Of a stretch of DNA of 64,000 nt, positions 44,953-53,927 are shown piece after piece (position 1 is the stretch's first letter; each line of letters opens with the position of its first letter). The notes below the pieces were generated by a model that saw only the letters and a program-made list of their open reading frames with translations, had not been told where the DNA came from and ran no database searches. The stretch lies in NCBI GenBank assembly GCA_002317385.1, contig DCJH01000017.1, forward strand, positions 1 through 64,000, given 5' to 3'. This DNA comes from Prevotella sp. UBA1705. GTDB lineage: Bacteria; Bacteroidota; Bacteroidia; Bacteroidales; Bacteroidaceae. Position numbers and translations under genes: made by a program.

Positions 44953-45846
44953 TCACTTGCTCTCGTCCTTCTGCTTGCCTATCGTGAGCTGCAAAAGATC
45001 ATAGAATGTGCCATTGTAGACATTGAGGTCTACATTGCCTTTGATACCGGGCAACTGGCCGGTATCTGTGTGTTGCCAGAACTTCCACGTGCCTTTATAC
45101 TCTATTTTATCCACATAGTAATGGGCAATCCAATAAGGATAATCGTCGAAGACGGGCGCACTGAGGTATTTCTCCTTAAATTTATAATAGGTATAGATAA
45201 TAGGTTTCACATGATATCTATCCTCCACGATGTGTAACCAGGTAAGCACGTCGGTCTGGAAATCCTCTACCGTGGTGTTGCTCGGCACATGCTCTATGTC
45301 CAACACCGGCGGGAGGTCGCCGTCTTCGAGCTGCACCTTGTCAAGGAAATAATAGGCCTGCGACCGGGCCGACGAGCTGTTGGTCCAGAAATGATAGGCT
45401 CCTCGTATGAAACCATACTCCCTGATATAGCCAAAATTGTCGTTGAAGTTGGGGTCTACACGCGACGAACCTTCCGTGGCCTTCACAATGATGAAGCGCA
45501 ACGGATTGCCGTCGATGAGCGCGTTAGACTTCAGTCGGTCCCAGTCTATGCGTCCCTGATAGTGCGAGATATCTATGCCATGGATCTCATAGCCCTGCGG
45601 ATATTTAGCATCGCCATAGAGTGCTCGCCAACGGAACCCCGTGGGGCCCACAAAGAAATAATAGAACACCCAGATATAGAGCACCAGCACACCCAATGCC
45701 CCGAGCAGGCAGCCCTTGCGGTTGCCACGCTGAAAGAACGGGAGATGAAGGAGCGTAGACCTGAATGCGGCGTAGCCATGAGTATAAGCTCGATGATGTC
45801 TCGTCGATGCTGGCCTGTGATGATGTACAGATTTTCTGCTACTCAT
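44953..45846 (-). CDS. membrane-anchored GH25 lysozyme-like muramidase
   Basis: 297 residues. The first 45 are rich in His, Arg and Ser; a membrane helix follows (about 46-65). The GH25 domain has IHGIDISHYQG with D92, FIIVKATEGSSRVD and the catalytic pair D183/E185 in PVLDIEHVPS, ending with WQHTDTGQLPGIKGNVDLN. The catalytic domain would be periplasmic. It is a paralogue of the GH25 at 42675 but has an anchor instead of a cleavable signal. It is convergent with the zinc-ribbon gene and 96 bp downstream of the phosphofructokinase gene's 3' neighbour boundary on the opposite side. Confidence 0.9.
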   Translation of the reverse strand: MSSRKSVHHHRPASTRHHRAYTHGYAAFRSTLLHLPFFQRGNRKGCLLGALGVLVLYIWVFYYFFVGPTGFRWRALYGDAKYPQGYEIHGIDISHYQGRIDWDRLKSNALIDGNPLRFIIVKATEGSSRVDPNFNDNFGYIREYGFIRGAYHFWTNSSSARSQAYYFLDKVQLEDGDLPPVLDIEHVPSNTTVEDFQTDVLTWLHIVEDRYHVKPIIYTYYKFKEKYLSAPVFDDYPYWIAHYYVDKIEYKGTWKFWQHTDTGQLPGIKGNVDLNVYNGTFYDLLQLTIGKQKDESK

Positions 45847-45942
45847 GGATAAAACGAATAAAAAGGAGCACTCCTACGATAGCATTCATGCATCGATGGA
45901 GCGTCCTTTTATGAATTGATTGAATATTAAGTCTGTAAAGAA

Positions 45943-47592
45943 TTACTTCTTTGCAGCATTCTCCAAAGCCAAGGTGCGGGTCTCACGGTCGCAAACCTCT
46001 GTCGGACCCCAGTACTGGATAGGACCAGGATAAACGAAGCAGGTCTTGCGGGCGAGTTCCTCACGCTTCTCAACAAACTTCTTGAAAGGTGCACCGTCGA
46101 GTTCTACGAGAGCCTTGCGGATAACGGGCTTCATCTCGCCGTTGCGGCGCTCCATGTTCATCATCATGGTGATTGGCACACCTCCGGCAACCCATTCTGC
46201 AGCAGGAGCAGACAGATTCTGAACGATAGCCATGTAGCCGGTCTTGTCGTTGGCAATGAGGTTGGCAGCACTCACACCCAGAGCGTAGCAATAGTCTGAG
46301 TCAAAATTAGAAGGAGCAGCACAACGACCCTCATATCCGAAGAAGTGATGCAGTGTGGCAAAGTTACCATTGAACTTGCCCTCAGCCTTCCAGCTATTGA
46401 GCTTGTCGGCCACCATGTCAGAGAGCAGACGCTCGGTCTCAATGAGAGAAACCTGTACGTTTCCGTGGGGGTCACGGTCGAGAGACAGCTGGCTGGCCAC
46501 ATTCTGAGGCAGGGTAGCAAATGTCTCTGCGTTCTCCTGAGAGAGATGGCTCAGGATGTAAGCACGCTGAGCCTCGGGCTCAAGGTCGCGATAGTCTGCA
46601 CCATGGGCTGCGAGCAGGTCGTTGAGCTCGTCGATGAGGCGACCGATGGCCGGAATAAACTCGATAAGTCCCTCGGGAACCAGCACCACGCCGAAGTTAT
46701 TGCCGTCGGCAGAGCGGTTAACCACTGCAGTAGCGATATCCTCTACTATCTGGTTGAGGGTCATATCCTTCTGCTCAATCTCCTCAGAGATGAGGCAGAT
46801 GTTAGGCTGTGTCTGCAGCGCGCACTCCAGGGCAATGTGAGAAGCCGAGCGACCCATCAGCTTGATGAAGTGCCAATACTTGCGAGCAGAGTTGGCATCA
46901 CGCTCGATATTGCCGATAAGCTCAGAGTAAACCTTAGTAGCGGTGTCGAAACCAAAGCTGGTTTCAATCTGCTTGTTCTTCAAATCGCCGTCGATAGTCT
47001 TGGGGCAGCCGATCACCTGGATGCCATACTTCTTGGCGGCATAGTATTCAGCCAGCACACAAGCGTTAGTGTTGGAGTCGTCGCCACCAATGATCACAAG
47101 TGCCTTGATGTTGAGTTCTTCGAGTATCTCGCGGCCCTTCTCAAACTGTTCTTCCTTTTCCAGCTTGGTGCGGCCTGAGCCAATCATATCGAAACCACCG
47201 GTATTGCGGTAGTTGTCTACATAGTCAGACGTCAGCTCGATATAGTCGTGCTCAATCAGTCCGCTCGGGCCCATGAGGAAGCCGTATACCTTGTTGTTGG
47301 GATTCTGATTCTTCACAGCGTCATAGATACCGCAGATCACATTGTGTCCGCCGGGAGCCTGACCGCCAGAAAGAATGATTCCCACATTCTTCTCCATGCC
47401 AATCTTCTTGTCGCCGGGGACAAACTCGATGATAGGCATGCCATACGTGTTAGGGAACAATTCCTTGATTTCATCCTGATTGCCAACACTCTGTGTCGGC
47501 TCACCTTCTTTTACCTTAACAGTTCCTACGAGTCCGTTGGGGAGCTTCGGCTGATACTGCATACGGGCTTTCTGCAAAAGACTAGCTTTCAT
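45943..47592 (-). CDS. pfp: PPi-dependent 6-phosphofructokinase
   Basis: 549 residues, the long PPi-type PFK. Motifs: GIILSGGQAPGGHNVICGIYD (about 71-91), ALVIIGGDDSNTNA with the GGDDS signature that distinguishes PPi-users from ATP-PFK, PKTIDGDL and LMGRSASHIALECAL. It reversibly phosphorylates fructose 6-phosphate with pyrophosphate, which suits a fermentative bacterium. Position 4 of the usual PKTIDND motif is Gly here. The gene is monocistronic with an upstream -7 box. Confidence 0.94.
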   Translation of the reverse strand: MKASLLQKARMQYQPKLPNGLVGTVKVKEGEPTQSVGNQDEIKELFPNTYGMPIIEFVPGDKKIGMEKNVGIILSGGQAPGGHNVICGIYDAVKNQNPNNKVYGFLMGPSGLIEHDYIELTSDYVDNYRNTGGFDMIGSGRTKLEKEEQFEKGREILEELNIKALVIIGGDDSNTNACVLAEYYAAKKYGIQVIGCPKTIDGDLKNKQIETSFGFDTATKVYSELIGNIERDANSARKYWHFIKLMGRSASHIALECALQTQPNICLISEEIEQKDMTLNQIVEDIATAVVNRSADGNNFGVVLVPEGLIEFIPAIGRLIDELNDLLAAHGADYRDLEPEAQRAYILSHLSQENAETFATLPQNVASQLSLDRDPHGNVQVSLIETERLLSDMVADKLNSWKAEGKFNGNFATLHHFFGYEGRCAAPSNFDSDYCYALGVSAANLIANDKTGYMAIVQNLSAPAAEWVAGGVPITMMMNMERRNGEMKPVIRKALVELDGAPFKKFVEKREELARKTCFVYPGPIQYWGPTEVCDRETRTLALENAAKK

Positions 47593-47630
47593 TTCTACGA
47601 GATTTTTAAATTAAAATAAAATTCTTGTTG

Positions 47631-47638
47631 CAAATTTA
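47631..47638 (-). promoter_or_regulatory. putative pfp promoter, -7 box
   Basis: Minus strand TAAATTTG, exact to TAnnTTTG, 38 nt before the ATG, with T-rich sequence upstream. Confidence 0.5.
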
Positions 47639-47709
47639 CTCTTTTTTTTTAAGGAAATAAAGAAAAAAGGCCAGAAAACCATTTTTGAGTTATTTTTTTA
47701 ATGAAGTTC

Positions 47710-47739
47710 TTGCAGTATCTCTTTTTTTTTATACCTTTG
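47710..47739 (+). promoter_or_regulatory. putative promoter of the 47775-54791 gene series
   Basis: TTG (47710-47712), 19-nt spacer, TACCTTTG (47732-47739); ATG 35 nt further on. Confidence 0.6.
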
Positions 47740-47774
47740 AAGAAAATATTAGGGACACACAAAATTAAATTGTC

Positions 47775-48047
47775 ATGGCAAAAAAAAGAGATTTGAAACA
47801 GACCATCAACTACGTATGTAGTGAGTTGTTTGCCGAAGCAGTTGCTGCTTCTCTGTATGGAAATCAAACCAGCGAGGAGGCTGCCGAGAATCTGCTTTCT
47901 TCGATTATCATCACCAAGAACGACTTCGTGAAACGCATCTCCCACCCTGAACCGGGTATGGAACCCAGCAAATACTACAACCAACTCATCATCGACTTCA
48001 ACCATCGCGTATCTGACATCATCGACCAGATTAGCAGTTTAGGATAA
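47775..48047 (+). CDS. small conserved hypothetical protein
   Basis: 90 residues, soluble and mostly helical, starting MAKKRDLKQTINYVCSELFAEAVAASLYG. No domain is recognised and there is no signal peptide. A good promoter lies upstream and the next gene starts 7 bp after its stop, so it is a real expressed gene leading an operon with an acyltransferase and an amidase. Confidence 0.8.
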   Translation: MAKKRDLKQTINYVCSELFAEAVAASLYGNQTSEEAAENLLSSIIITKNDFVKRISHPEPGMEPSKYYNQLIIDFNHRVSDIIDQISSLG

Positions 48048-48054
48048 GAGGGCC

Positions 48055-48609
48055 ATGGTGAGACAGTTTTGCAATTGGCTTTTGTTCAAACATTGGGGAT
48101 GGACCAAGAATGTCACGGTGCCCCATCCAGATAAGTTTATCATCTGCTTAGCACCGCATACCAGCAACTGGGACTTTCTCATTGGGCAGCTCTACATGCG
48201 CTCGCAAGGCATGAAGATCAACTTTCTGATGAAGAAAGAGTGGTTTTTCTGGCCTTTGGGACCTATCTTCAAGCGGATGGGAGGCATACCTGTGTATCGT
48301 TCCAAGCACACGAGCATGACCGACAATCTGGCCGAGACCGCCAAGGAGGCTACCGATTTCCGACTTTGCGTGACGCCAGAAGGTACCCGTTCGCCCAATC
48401 CAGAATGGAAGAAAGGATTCTATTTCATAGCCCTGAAGGCTCAGATTCCGGTGCTGCTCTATGGCGCCGACTATGAGAAGCGACTCATAGAATGTACGAA
48501 AAGCTTCATCCCTTCTGGGGATGTAGAGAAGGAAATGCGTGATGTCAAATTGTATTTTAAGGATTACAAGGGTAAATATCCCGAGAAATTTACGATTGGT
48601 GAGGTATAA
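48055..48609 (+). CDS. PlsC-like lysophospholipid acyltransferase
   Basis: 184 residues, a short form of the glycerol-3-phosphate acyltransferase family. The catalytic H(x4)D motif is APHTSNWDF (about 34-42), and TPEGTRSPNPEWKKGFYFIA (about 103-122) is the second substrate-binding block. It should transfer an acyl group to a lysolipid at the inner membrane. The first residues are hydrophobic rather than a full membrane helix. Its end overlaps the next gene's likely GTG start by 11 bp. Confidence 0.87.
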   Translation: MVRQFCNWLLFKHWGWTKNVTVPHPDKFIICLAPHTSNWDFLIGQLYMRSQGMKINFLMKKEWFFWPLGPIFKRMGGIPVYRSKHTSMTDNLAETAKEATDFRLCVTPEGTRSPNPEWKKGFYFIALKAQIPVLLYGADYEKRLIECTKSFIPSGDVEKEMRDVKLYFKDYKGKYPEKFTIGEV

Positions 48610-51526
48610 AGAGAAACTCAAAAAGGTTCACAAAATAGGTATAGTAGGCTGTCTGCTGATGACTTCCGTCACTCTTTCGGCCCAGAACTCTGGCTTGCAA
48701 TACAGGGCAGAGAAGGCCCTTCAGGACTATTTTCTCAGCTTTTCGGCCAAGAATACCGAGTTCGTGCTACAACCCAAACTACAGAAACTCACCATCAACG
48801 ACCGGGAAAAGACCGTCACGGTCACCACGACGGAGTATTTTGCACAGCAGGAATTCACCGACAAACAGGTAGGCAGGATCTACAAGCAGGTGAAGCACGC
48901 CCTGCCCAAACCCTATAACAAATATAAGATTCAGGTCGTAACCAATGGCATGCCCATTGAGCAGTATGTGCCAGGATATACGCTTGCCGCTTCCGACGGG
49001 CACGCCCTTTGGGGCAAAATCAACTACGACGGTGAGCCGTGGGTGAGCAATGTGTCGCGCCCTACCAAGATTACGCATGGTCTATACGACCGCCACATCA
49101 CCCTTTGGGCCTCTCATGGCCGATACTATGACAACCAAAAAGGCTTCTGGAAATGGCAGAGACCATTCCTCTTCGGCACCACCGAAGACCTCTTTACGCA
49201 GACCATCGTCGTGCCTTACCTCATTCCCATGCTCGAAAACGCAGGTGCCGTGGTGTTCACACCGCGTGAACGCGACTGGCAGCCGGCCGAATATATCATC
49301 GACAATGATGGTAATTTCGGCCAGGGAAGTGGTGGATACTCTGAGTATTCAGAGGGAAAGGCGTGGGCTAAGACTAATATTCCCGGCTTCGCCTCGCATG
49401 CAGGGCACTATCGTGACAACGAAAACCCCTTTGAAGCTGGTTCAGCCAAACAGCTGAAAGCTACAAAGAAAGACGGCAAAGCCTACGTGAAGTGGCAGCC
49501 TTCGTTCGAGAAAGAGGGACGATATGCCGTCTATGTAAGCTATCAGACGGTGGACAAGAGCGTGGAAGACGCCCATTACACAGTCTTCCACAAGGGTCAA
49601 GCCACTGAGTTTCGGGTCAATCAGCAGATGGGCGGCGGCACTTGGGTCTACCTTGGAACGTTCGATTTCGACAAGGGAAACAACATATACAACTGCGTGA
49701 TGCTCACCAACCAGAGTCACAAACGCGGTGTTGTCACCGCCGATGCGGTGCGCTTCGGAGGTGGCATGGGCAACATTGAGCGAGGAGGAACCATCAGTGG
49801 CTATCCCCGAGCCATCGAAGGCGCCCGCTATTACGCCCAATGGGCTGGTGCTCCCTATACCGTCTATGGTGGCCGAGGGGGCACAGACGACTATGCCGAC
49901 GACATCAACACCCGCTCACGGATGCTCAACTGGCTGGCCGGAGGTTCTGATTACGTGCCCCATCTGGAGGGCAAGAAGGTACCGATGGAGCTGTCGTTGG
50001 CCATCCATAGCGATGCCGGATTTGCCCCAGACGGACGTGGACTGGTGGGCTCCTTGGCGATTTGCACCACCGATTTCAACGACGGACGACTCGATGCCGG
50101 TATTTCCCGTATGGCCTCCAAGCAGTTTGCCGACGCCCTTCTCACTGGTGTCACCCGCGATCTGACCTTTGAATACAAGGGGTGGCCACGCCGATACCTC
50201 TGGGACCGCAACTATTCGGAGACCCGATTGCCCGAAGTTCCGTCGGCCATTCTGGAGACTTTGTCCCACCAGAACTTCCCCGACATGGTGATGGCACAGG
50301 ATCCTAACTTCAAGTTTTCTATCGCCCGATCTATCTACAAGACCATTGTGAGATATACCAACGGCATGCACGGCCATGCCGCCATTATCCAACCTTTGGC
50401 CCCTACCAACCTCAGCGTGGAACTGCAGCCCAACAATCGTGCCCGCATCTCATGGAACATGCAGGCAGACAAGCAGGAACCCTCTGCCTATCCTACCTAT
50501 TATGTGCTCTACACCGCTACCGGAACGGGCGGTTTCGACAACGGACAGAAGGTGACAGGAACCTCTGCCACCATCGACCTTGAGCCCGGAGTGCAGTATA
50601 ACTTCAAGGTCACGGCTGCCAACCGAGGTGGCGAAAGCTTTGCCTCGGAGACCGCTTCGGCCTACGTCCAGCCCAATGCGACCAAGACGATACTCGTTGT
50701 GAACTGCTTCGACAGGCTTTCTGCTCCTGCCGTCATCAACAATAGCACGCAGCAAGGCTTCGACCTCGACGCCGACCCGGGTGTCAGCATGGGTCTCACC
50801 GCAGGCTGGAGCGGCAAACAACTCAACTTCGACCGCACGCGGATGGGCATTGAAGGTGAGACCGGACTGGGTTACAGCGGCAATGAGATGGCCGGAAAGT
50901 TTGTGGCTGGAAACGATTTCAACTACACCGTCTCGCACACCGAAGCCATTGCTTCGGCCAAGAAATACAACGTGGTGAGCTGCTCTTCCGATGCCATTGA
51001 GACTGGAAAGATGAAGCTCAACGACTATGCGGCTGTCGATCTGATATTCGGATTGGAGCGCTACACCCCCGAAGCCTTGAAATTCTACAAGGTATTCAAT
51101 TCTGTTCTTCAAGGCAAAGTCACCGCCTACACGCAGGGCGGAGGTCGCCTTCTGGCCAGCGGCGCCTATCTTGGAAGCGATATGGCCATGGAGAGCGACG
51201 CCCAATGGCTTTCGCAAACCCTGAAAACGAACTATGGAGCAACGCTCAAAACCGACTCCATCAGCGGCGCCAACGGATTAGGCATGACCTTCGACTTCTA
51301 CCGTCAACTTAATCCTGACCACTACGCCGCTACCCATTCCGACGTGCTCCAGCCCGAGAACGGGGCCATCTGCGCCATGCAATACAGCAACGGCATGTCG
51401 GCAGCGACGGCCTACGACGGGCGCGACTACAAGACTTTCGTCATGGGATTCCCCTTCGAATGTATCGTCGACCGGTCGGCACGACACCAAATCATGCAAG
51501 GAATCATGAATTATCTTCTCAAATAA
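48599..51526 (+). CDS. secreted N-acetylmuramoyl-L-alanine amidase-like protein with golvesin-type insert and FnIII domain
   Basis: 975 residues from GTG at 48599, which gives a proper signal peptide (MRYKEKLKKVHKIGIVGCLL..., cleavage near LSAQ); an ATG at 48539 would overlap the acyltransferase by 71 bp. The core resembles amidase_3: H173 in WASHGRYY, E196 in TTEDLFTQ, the GAVVFTPRERD strand, H470 in LAIHSDAG and a likely catalytic E553 in AILETLSHQNF. Between the second and third motif lies a golvesin-like insert (about 230-390, EGRYAVYVSYQTVD, VTADAVRFGGG). A fibronectin-III domain (about 600-690) and a Rossmann-like C-terminal domain (KTILVVNCFD) follow. Such proteins are often labelled xanthan lyase in databases; I favour peptidoglycan or glycan amidase. 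Confidence 0.8.
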   Translation: MRYKEKLKKVHKIGIVGCLLMTSVTLSAQNSGLQYRAEKALQDYFLSFSAKNTEFVLQPKLQKLTINDREKTVTVTTTEYFAQQEFTDKQVGRIYKQVKHALPKPYNKYKIQVVTNGMPIEQYVPGYTLAASDGHALWGKINYDGEPWVSNVSRPTKITHGLYDRHITLWASHGRYYDNQKGFWKWQRPFLFGTTEDLFTQTIVVPYLIPMLENAGAVVFTPRERDWQPAEYIIDNDGNFGQGSGGYSEYSEGKAWAKTNIPGFASHAGHYRDNENPFEAGSAKQLKATKKDGKAYVKWQPSFEKEGRYAVYVSYQTVDKSVEDAHYTVFHKGQATEFRVNQQMGGGTWVYLGTFDFDKGNNIYNCVMLTNQSHKRGVVTADAVRFGGGMGNIERGGTISGYPRAIEGARYYAQWAGAPYTVYGGRGGTDDYADDINTRSRMLNWLAGGSDYVPHLEGKKVPMELSLAIHSDAGFAPDGRGLVGSLAICTTDFNDGRLDAGISRMASKQFADALLTGVTRDLTFEYKGWPRRYLWDRNYSETRLPEVPSAILETLSHQNFPDMVMAQDPNFKFSIARSIYKTIVRYTNGMHGHAAIIQPLAPTNLSVELQPNNRARISWNMQADKQEPSAYPTYYVLYTATGTGGFDNGQKVTGTSATIDLEPGVQYNFKVTAANRGGESFASETASAYVQPNATKTILVVNCFDRLSAPAVINNSTQQGFDLDADPGVSMGLTAGWSGKQLNFDRTRMGIEGETGLGYSGNEMAGKFVAGNDFNYTVSHTEAIASAKKYNVVSCSSDAIETGKMKLNDYAAVDLIFGLERYTPEALKFYKVFNSVLQGKVTAYTQGGGRLLASGAYLGSDMAMESDAQWLSQTLKTNYGATLKTDSISGANGLGMTFDFYRQLNPDHYAATHSDVLQPENGAICAMQYSNGMSAATAYDGRDYKTFVMGFPFECIVDRSARHQIMQGIMNYLLK

Positions 51527-51538
51527 ACGGTAAAGATT

Positions 51539-51871
51539 ATGAAAATACAAGCCAATCATTCTGGAACAAGAAGTATTGAAGTGAGCGAGAATCATCTCCG
51601 GACGATAGACAAATACTCACTCTTGCGTAATCTGATCGATAGCAACGGCATCATCGACGAGGCAGTGTTGGACAAGCTGAAATTCAACATTCGCGGACTC
51701 CTTGAGTCGGAAGGCGGCAACGACAAGAGCCTCCTGGATCTCTGTCTCGACGTCATTTATAACAGTAATATGAAAGCTTTTGGACTCCATCAGCTCGTTC
51801 TTCTCTACATTGAATGGAAGAATCGTCAGGAGCCCGAGGAGGAAGTAGATCCTCAAGCAGTAACCGACTGA
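51539..51871 (+). CDS. small conserved hypothetical protein
   Basis: 110 residues, acidic C-terminus, helical, starting MKIQANHSGTRSIEVSENHL. No recognised domain, no signal peptide. It begins 12 bp after the amidase stop and ends 1 bp before the radical-SAM gene, so it is translated as part of the operon. Confidence 0.75.
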   Translation: MKIQANHSGTRSIEVSENHLRTIDKYSLLRNLIDSNGIIDEAVLDKLKFNIRGLLESEGGNDKSLLDLCLDVIYNSNMKAFGLHQLVLLYIEWKNRQEPEEEVDPQAVTD

Positions 51872-51872
51872 T

Positions 51873-53894
51873 ATGCAACAATATCAACTGACTGATTTTC
51901 TTCCCACTACACGCAAGGAATGCGACTTGCGAGGGTGGGACCAACTCGACGTTATCATTTTTTCAGGCGATGCCTATATAGACCACCCCTCGTTTGGAGC
52001 GGCGGTCATTGGGCGCATGCTCGAATCGAATGGCTATAAGGTCGCCATCGTTCCACAGCCCGACTGGCATGGCGACTACCGCGACTTCAAGAAGTTGGGG
52101 CGACCCCGTCTGTTCTTCGGCGTGTCTCCGGGCAACATGGATTCGATGGTAAACCACTACACGGCCAACCGCCGTCTACGTTCGGACGACGCCTATAGTC
52201 CCGACGCCCGCCACGATATGCGGCCCGACTATCCATCAATTGTCTATACCAAAATCCTCAAACAGCTTTTCCCCGACGTCCCCGTGGCCCTCGGCGGCAT
52301 AGAGGCTTCGCTGCGACGACTGACGCATTATGACTACTGGCAGGACAAACTGCACAAGAGCATCTTATGCGACAGTGGCGCAGACATTATCCTTTATGGC
52401 ATGGGCGAGAAGAATACGCTTGAGCTCTGCCATGAACTGGAGGCAGGAAAGGACATCAAAGACATTCGCGATATCCCTCAGACCGTGTATCTCTGCAAGG
52501 AGGAGGAGATTCCCGGAGGCATCACCGACAACGACATTGTGCTCCACTCCCACGAGGAATGCCTGCACAACAGGAAGGCCGAGGCCGAGAATTTCCGTCA
52601 CATTGAGGAGGAATCCAACAAGATGCACGCCCAGAGACTGCTACAGGCGGTAGACAACGTGTATGCCGTGGCCAACCCACCCTATCCCCCTCTGACCACC
52701 GAGGAGGTGGATGCCACCTACGATTTGCCCTACACCAGGCTCCCCCACCCCAAATACAAGGGCAAGACCATCCCGGCCTACGAGATGATTAAGTTCTCGA
52801 TCAATATGCACCGGGGCTGCTTCGGCGGCTGCTCGTTCTGCACGATATCGGCCCACCAGGGCAAGTTTGTGGCCAGCCGGTCGAAGGAGAGCATCCTGCG
52901 CGAGGCCAAAAAGGTAACTCAGATGCCCGATTTCAAGGGCTACATCTCCGACCTCGGCGGCCCATCGGCCAACATGTATGGCATGCGGGGCCGCAACCTC
53001 AAGGCCTGCGAGAAGTGCAAGCGACCCTCTTGCATCAACCCCGACGTATGTCCCAACCTCAACACCGACCACTCGCAGCTGCTCGACATCTACCGCGCTG
53101 TGGACGCTCTGCCCGGTGTGAAAAAGAGCTTTATAGGCAGTGGCGTGCGCTACGACCTCATTCTCCATAAGAGTAAGGATGAGAAGACCAACAAGGCAGC
53201 CATGGAATATGCCAAAGAGCTAATAACCAACCATGTGAGCGGTCGACTTAAAGTAGCACCCGAACATACTTCCGACCGTGTGCTTGGCCTCATGCGCAAG
53301 CCGTCGTTCGGTCAGTTCTACCAGTTCAAACGGCTGTTCGACAAGATCAACAAGGAGGCGGGACTCAACCAACAGATTATTCCTTACTTCATCAGCAGCC
53401 ACCCCGGCTGTCAGGAAGAGGACATGGCCGAGCTGGCCGTGCTCACCAAAGACCTGAACTTCCACCTCGAACAGGTGCAGGATTTCACGCCTACGCCGAT
53501 GACGGTGAGTACCGAGGCCTGGTATTCGGGCTTCGACCCATACACCCTCGAACCCGTATTCTGTGCCAAGACACCACGAGAGAAACTCGCCCAGCGGCAG
53601 TTCTTCTTCTGGTATAAGCCCGAGGAACGCCGCAATATTGAGGCTGAACTCAAGCGCATTGGCCGCCCCGACCTCATCAAGAAGCTCTACGACGGGGTGC
53701 CCTATCGCGGCAGGGTGAACTACGACGACAGGGCTGTGGGTAGCCATCCCGATACCGCCGACCGTGGCGGCAGGCGCCAAGACCACCGGCGCGGGGCCGA
53801 CAAAGGGCGGGCACAGACGCAGACAGGCAGCAGGAAACCTAAATCGTTTAATCCCAACTTCCAACCAGGCGCGAGACGAAAGAGAGGCCGTTAG
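51873..53894 (+). CDS. ygiQ: YgiQ-family radical SAM protein
   Basis: 673 residues. The N-terminal cobalamin-like Rossmann region (about 20-200) includes FSGDAYIDHPSFGAAVIGR. The radical-SAM cluster motif is CFGGCSFC (C316, C320, C323), in the CxxxCxxC arrangement. Extra cysteines in ACEKCKRPSCINPDVCPN (about 388-405) may bind another metal. The tail after about 615 is basic and disordered (repeated Arg/Gly/Gln). The family is widespread but its reaction is not known to me. Its stop codon lies inside a hairpin (53882-53900). Confidence 0.9.
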   Translation: MQQYQLTDFLPTTRKECDLRGWDQLDVIIFSGDAYIDHPSFGAAVIGRMLESNGYKVAIVPQPDWHGDYRDFKKLGRPRLFFGVSPGNMDSMVNHYTANRRLRSDDAYSPDARHDMRPDYPSIVYTKILKQLFPDVPVALGGIEASLRRLTHYDYWQDKLHKSILCDSGADIILYGMGEKNTLELCHELEAGKDIKDIRDIPQTVYLCKEEEIPGGITDNDIVLHSHEECLHNRKAEAENFRHIEEESNKMHAQRLLQAVDNVYAVANPPYPPLTTEEVDATYDLPYTRLPHPKYKGKTIPAYEMIKFSINMHRGCFGGCSFCTISAHQGKFVASRSKESILREAKKVTQMPDFKGYISDLGGPSANMYGMRGRNLKACEKCKRPSCINPDVCPNLNTDHSQLLDIYRAVDALPGVKKSFIGSGVRYDLILHKSKDEKTNKAAMEYAKELITNHVSGRLKVAPEHTSDRVLGLMRKPSFGQFYQFKRLFDKINKEAGLNQQIIPYFISSHPGCQEEDMAELAVLTKDLNFHLEQVQDFTPTPMTVSTEAWYSGFDPYTLEPVFCAKTPREKLAQRQFFFWYKPEERRNIEAELKRIGRPDLIKKLYDGVPYRGRVNYDDRAVGSHPDTADRGGRRQDHRRGADKGRAQTQTGSRKPKSFNPNFQPGARRKRGR

Positions 53895-53920
53895 CCTCTC
53901 CCCGCCCCCGTTTTTTCTTT
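53882..53920 (+). terminator. hairpin plus T-tract at the end of ygiQ
   Basis: GAGAGGC/GCCTCTC (7 bp, 5-nt loop) spans the ygiQ stop codon and is followed, after a C-rich stretch, by TTTTTTCTTTT (53911 onward). The next gene starts within 10 nt, so this may attenuate it. Confidence 0.5.
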
Positions 53921-53927
53921 TGATTTG

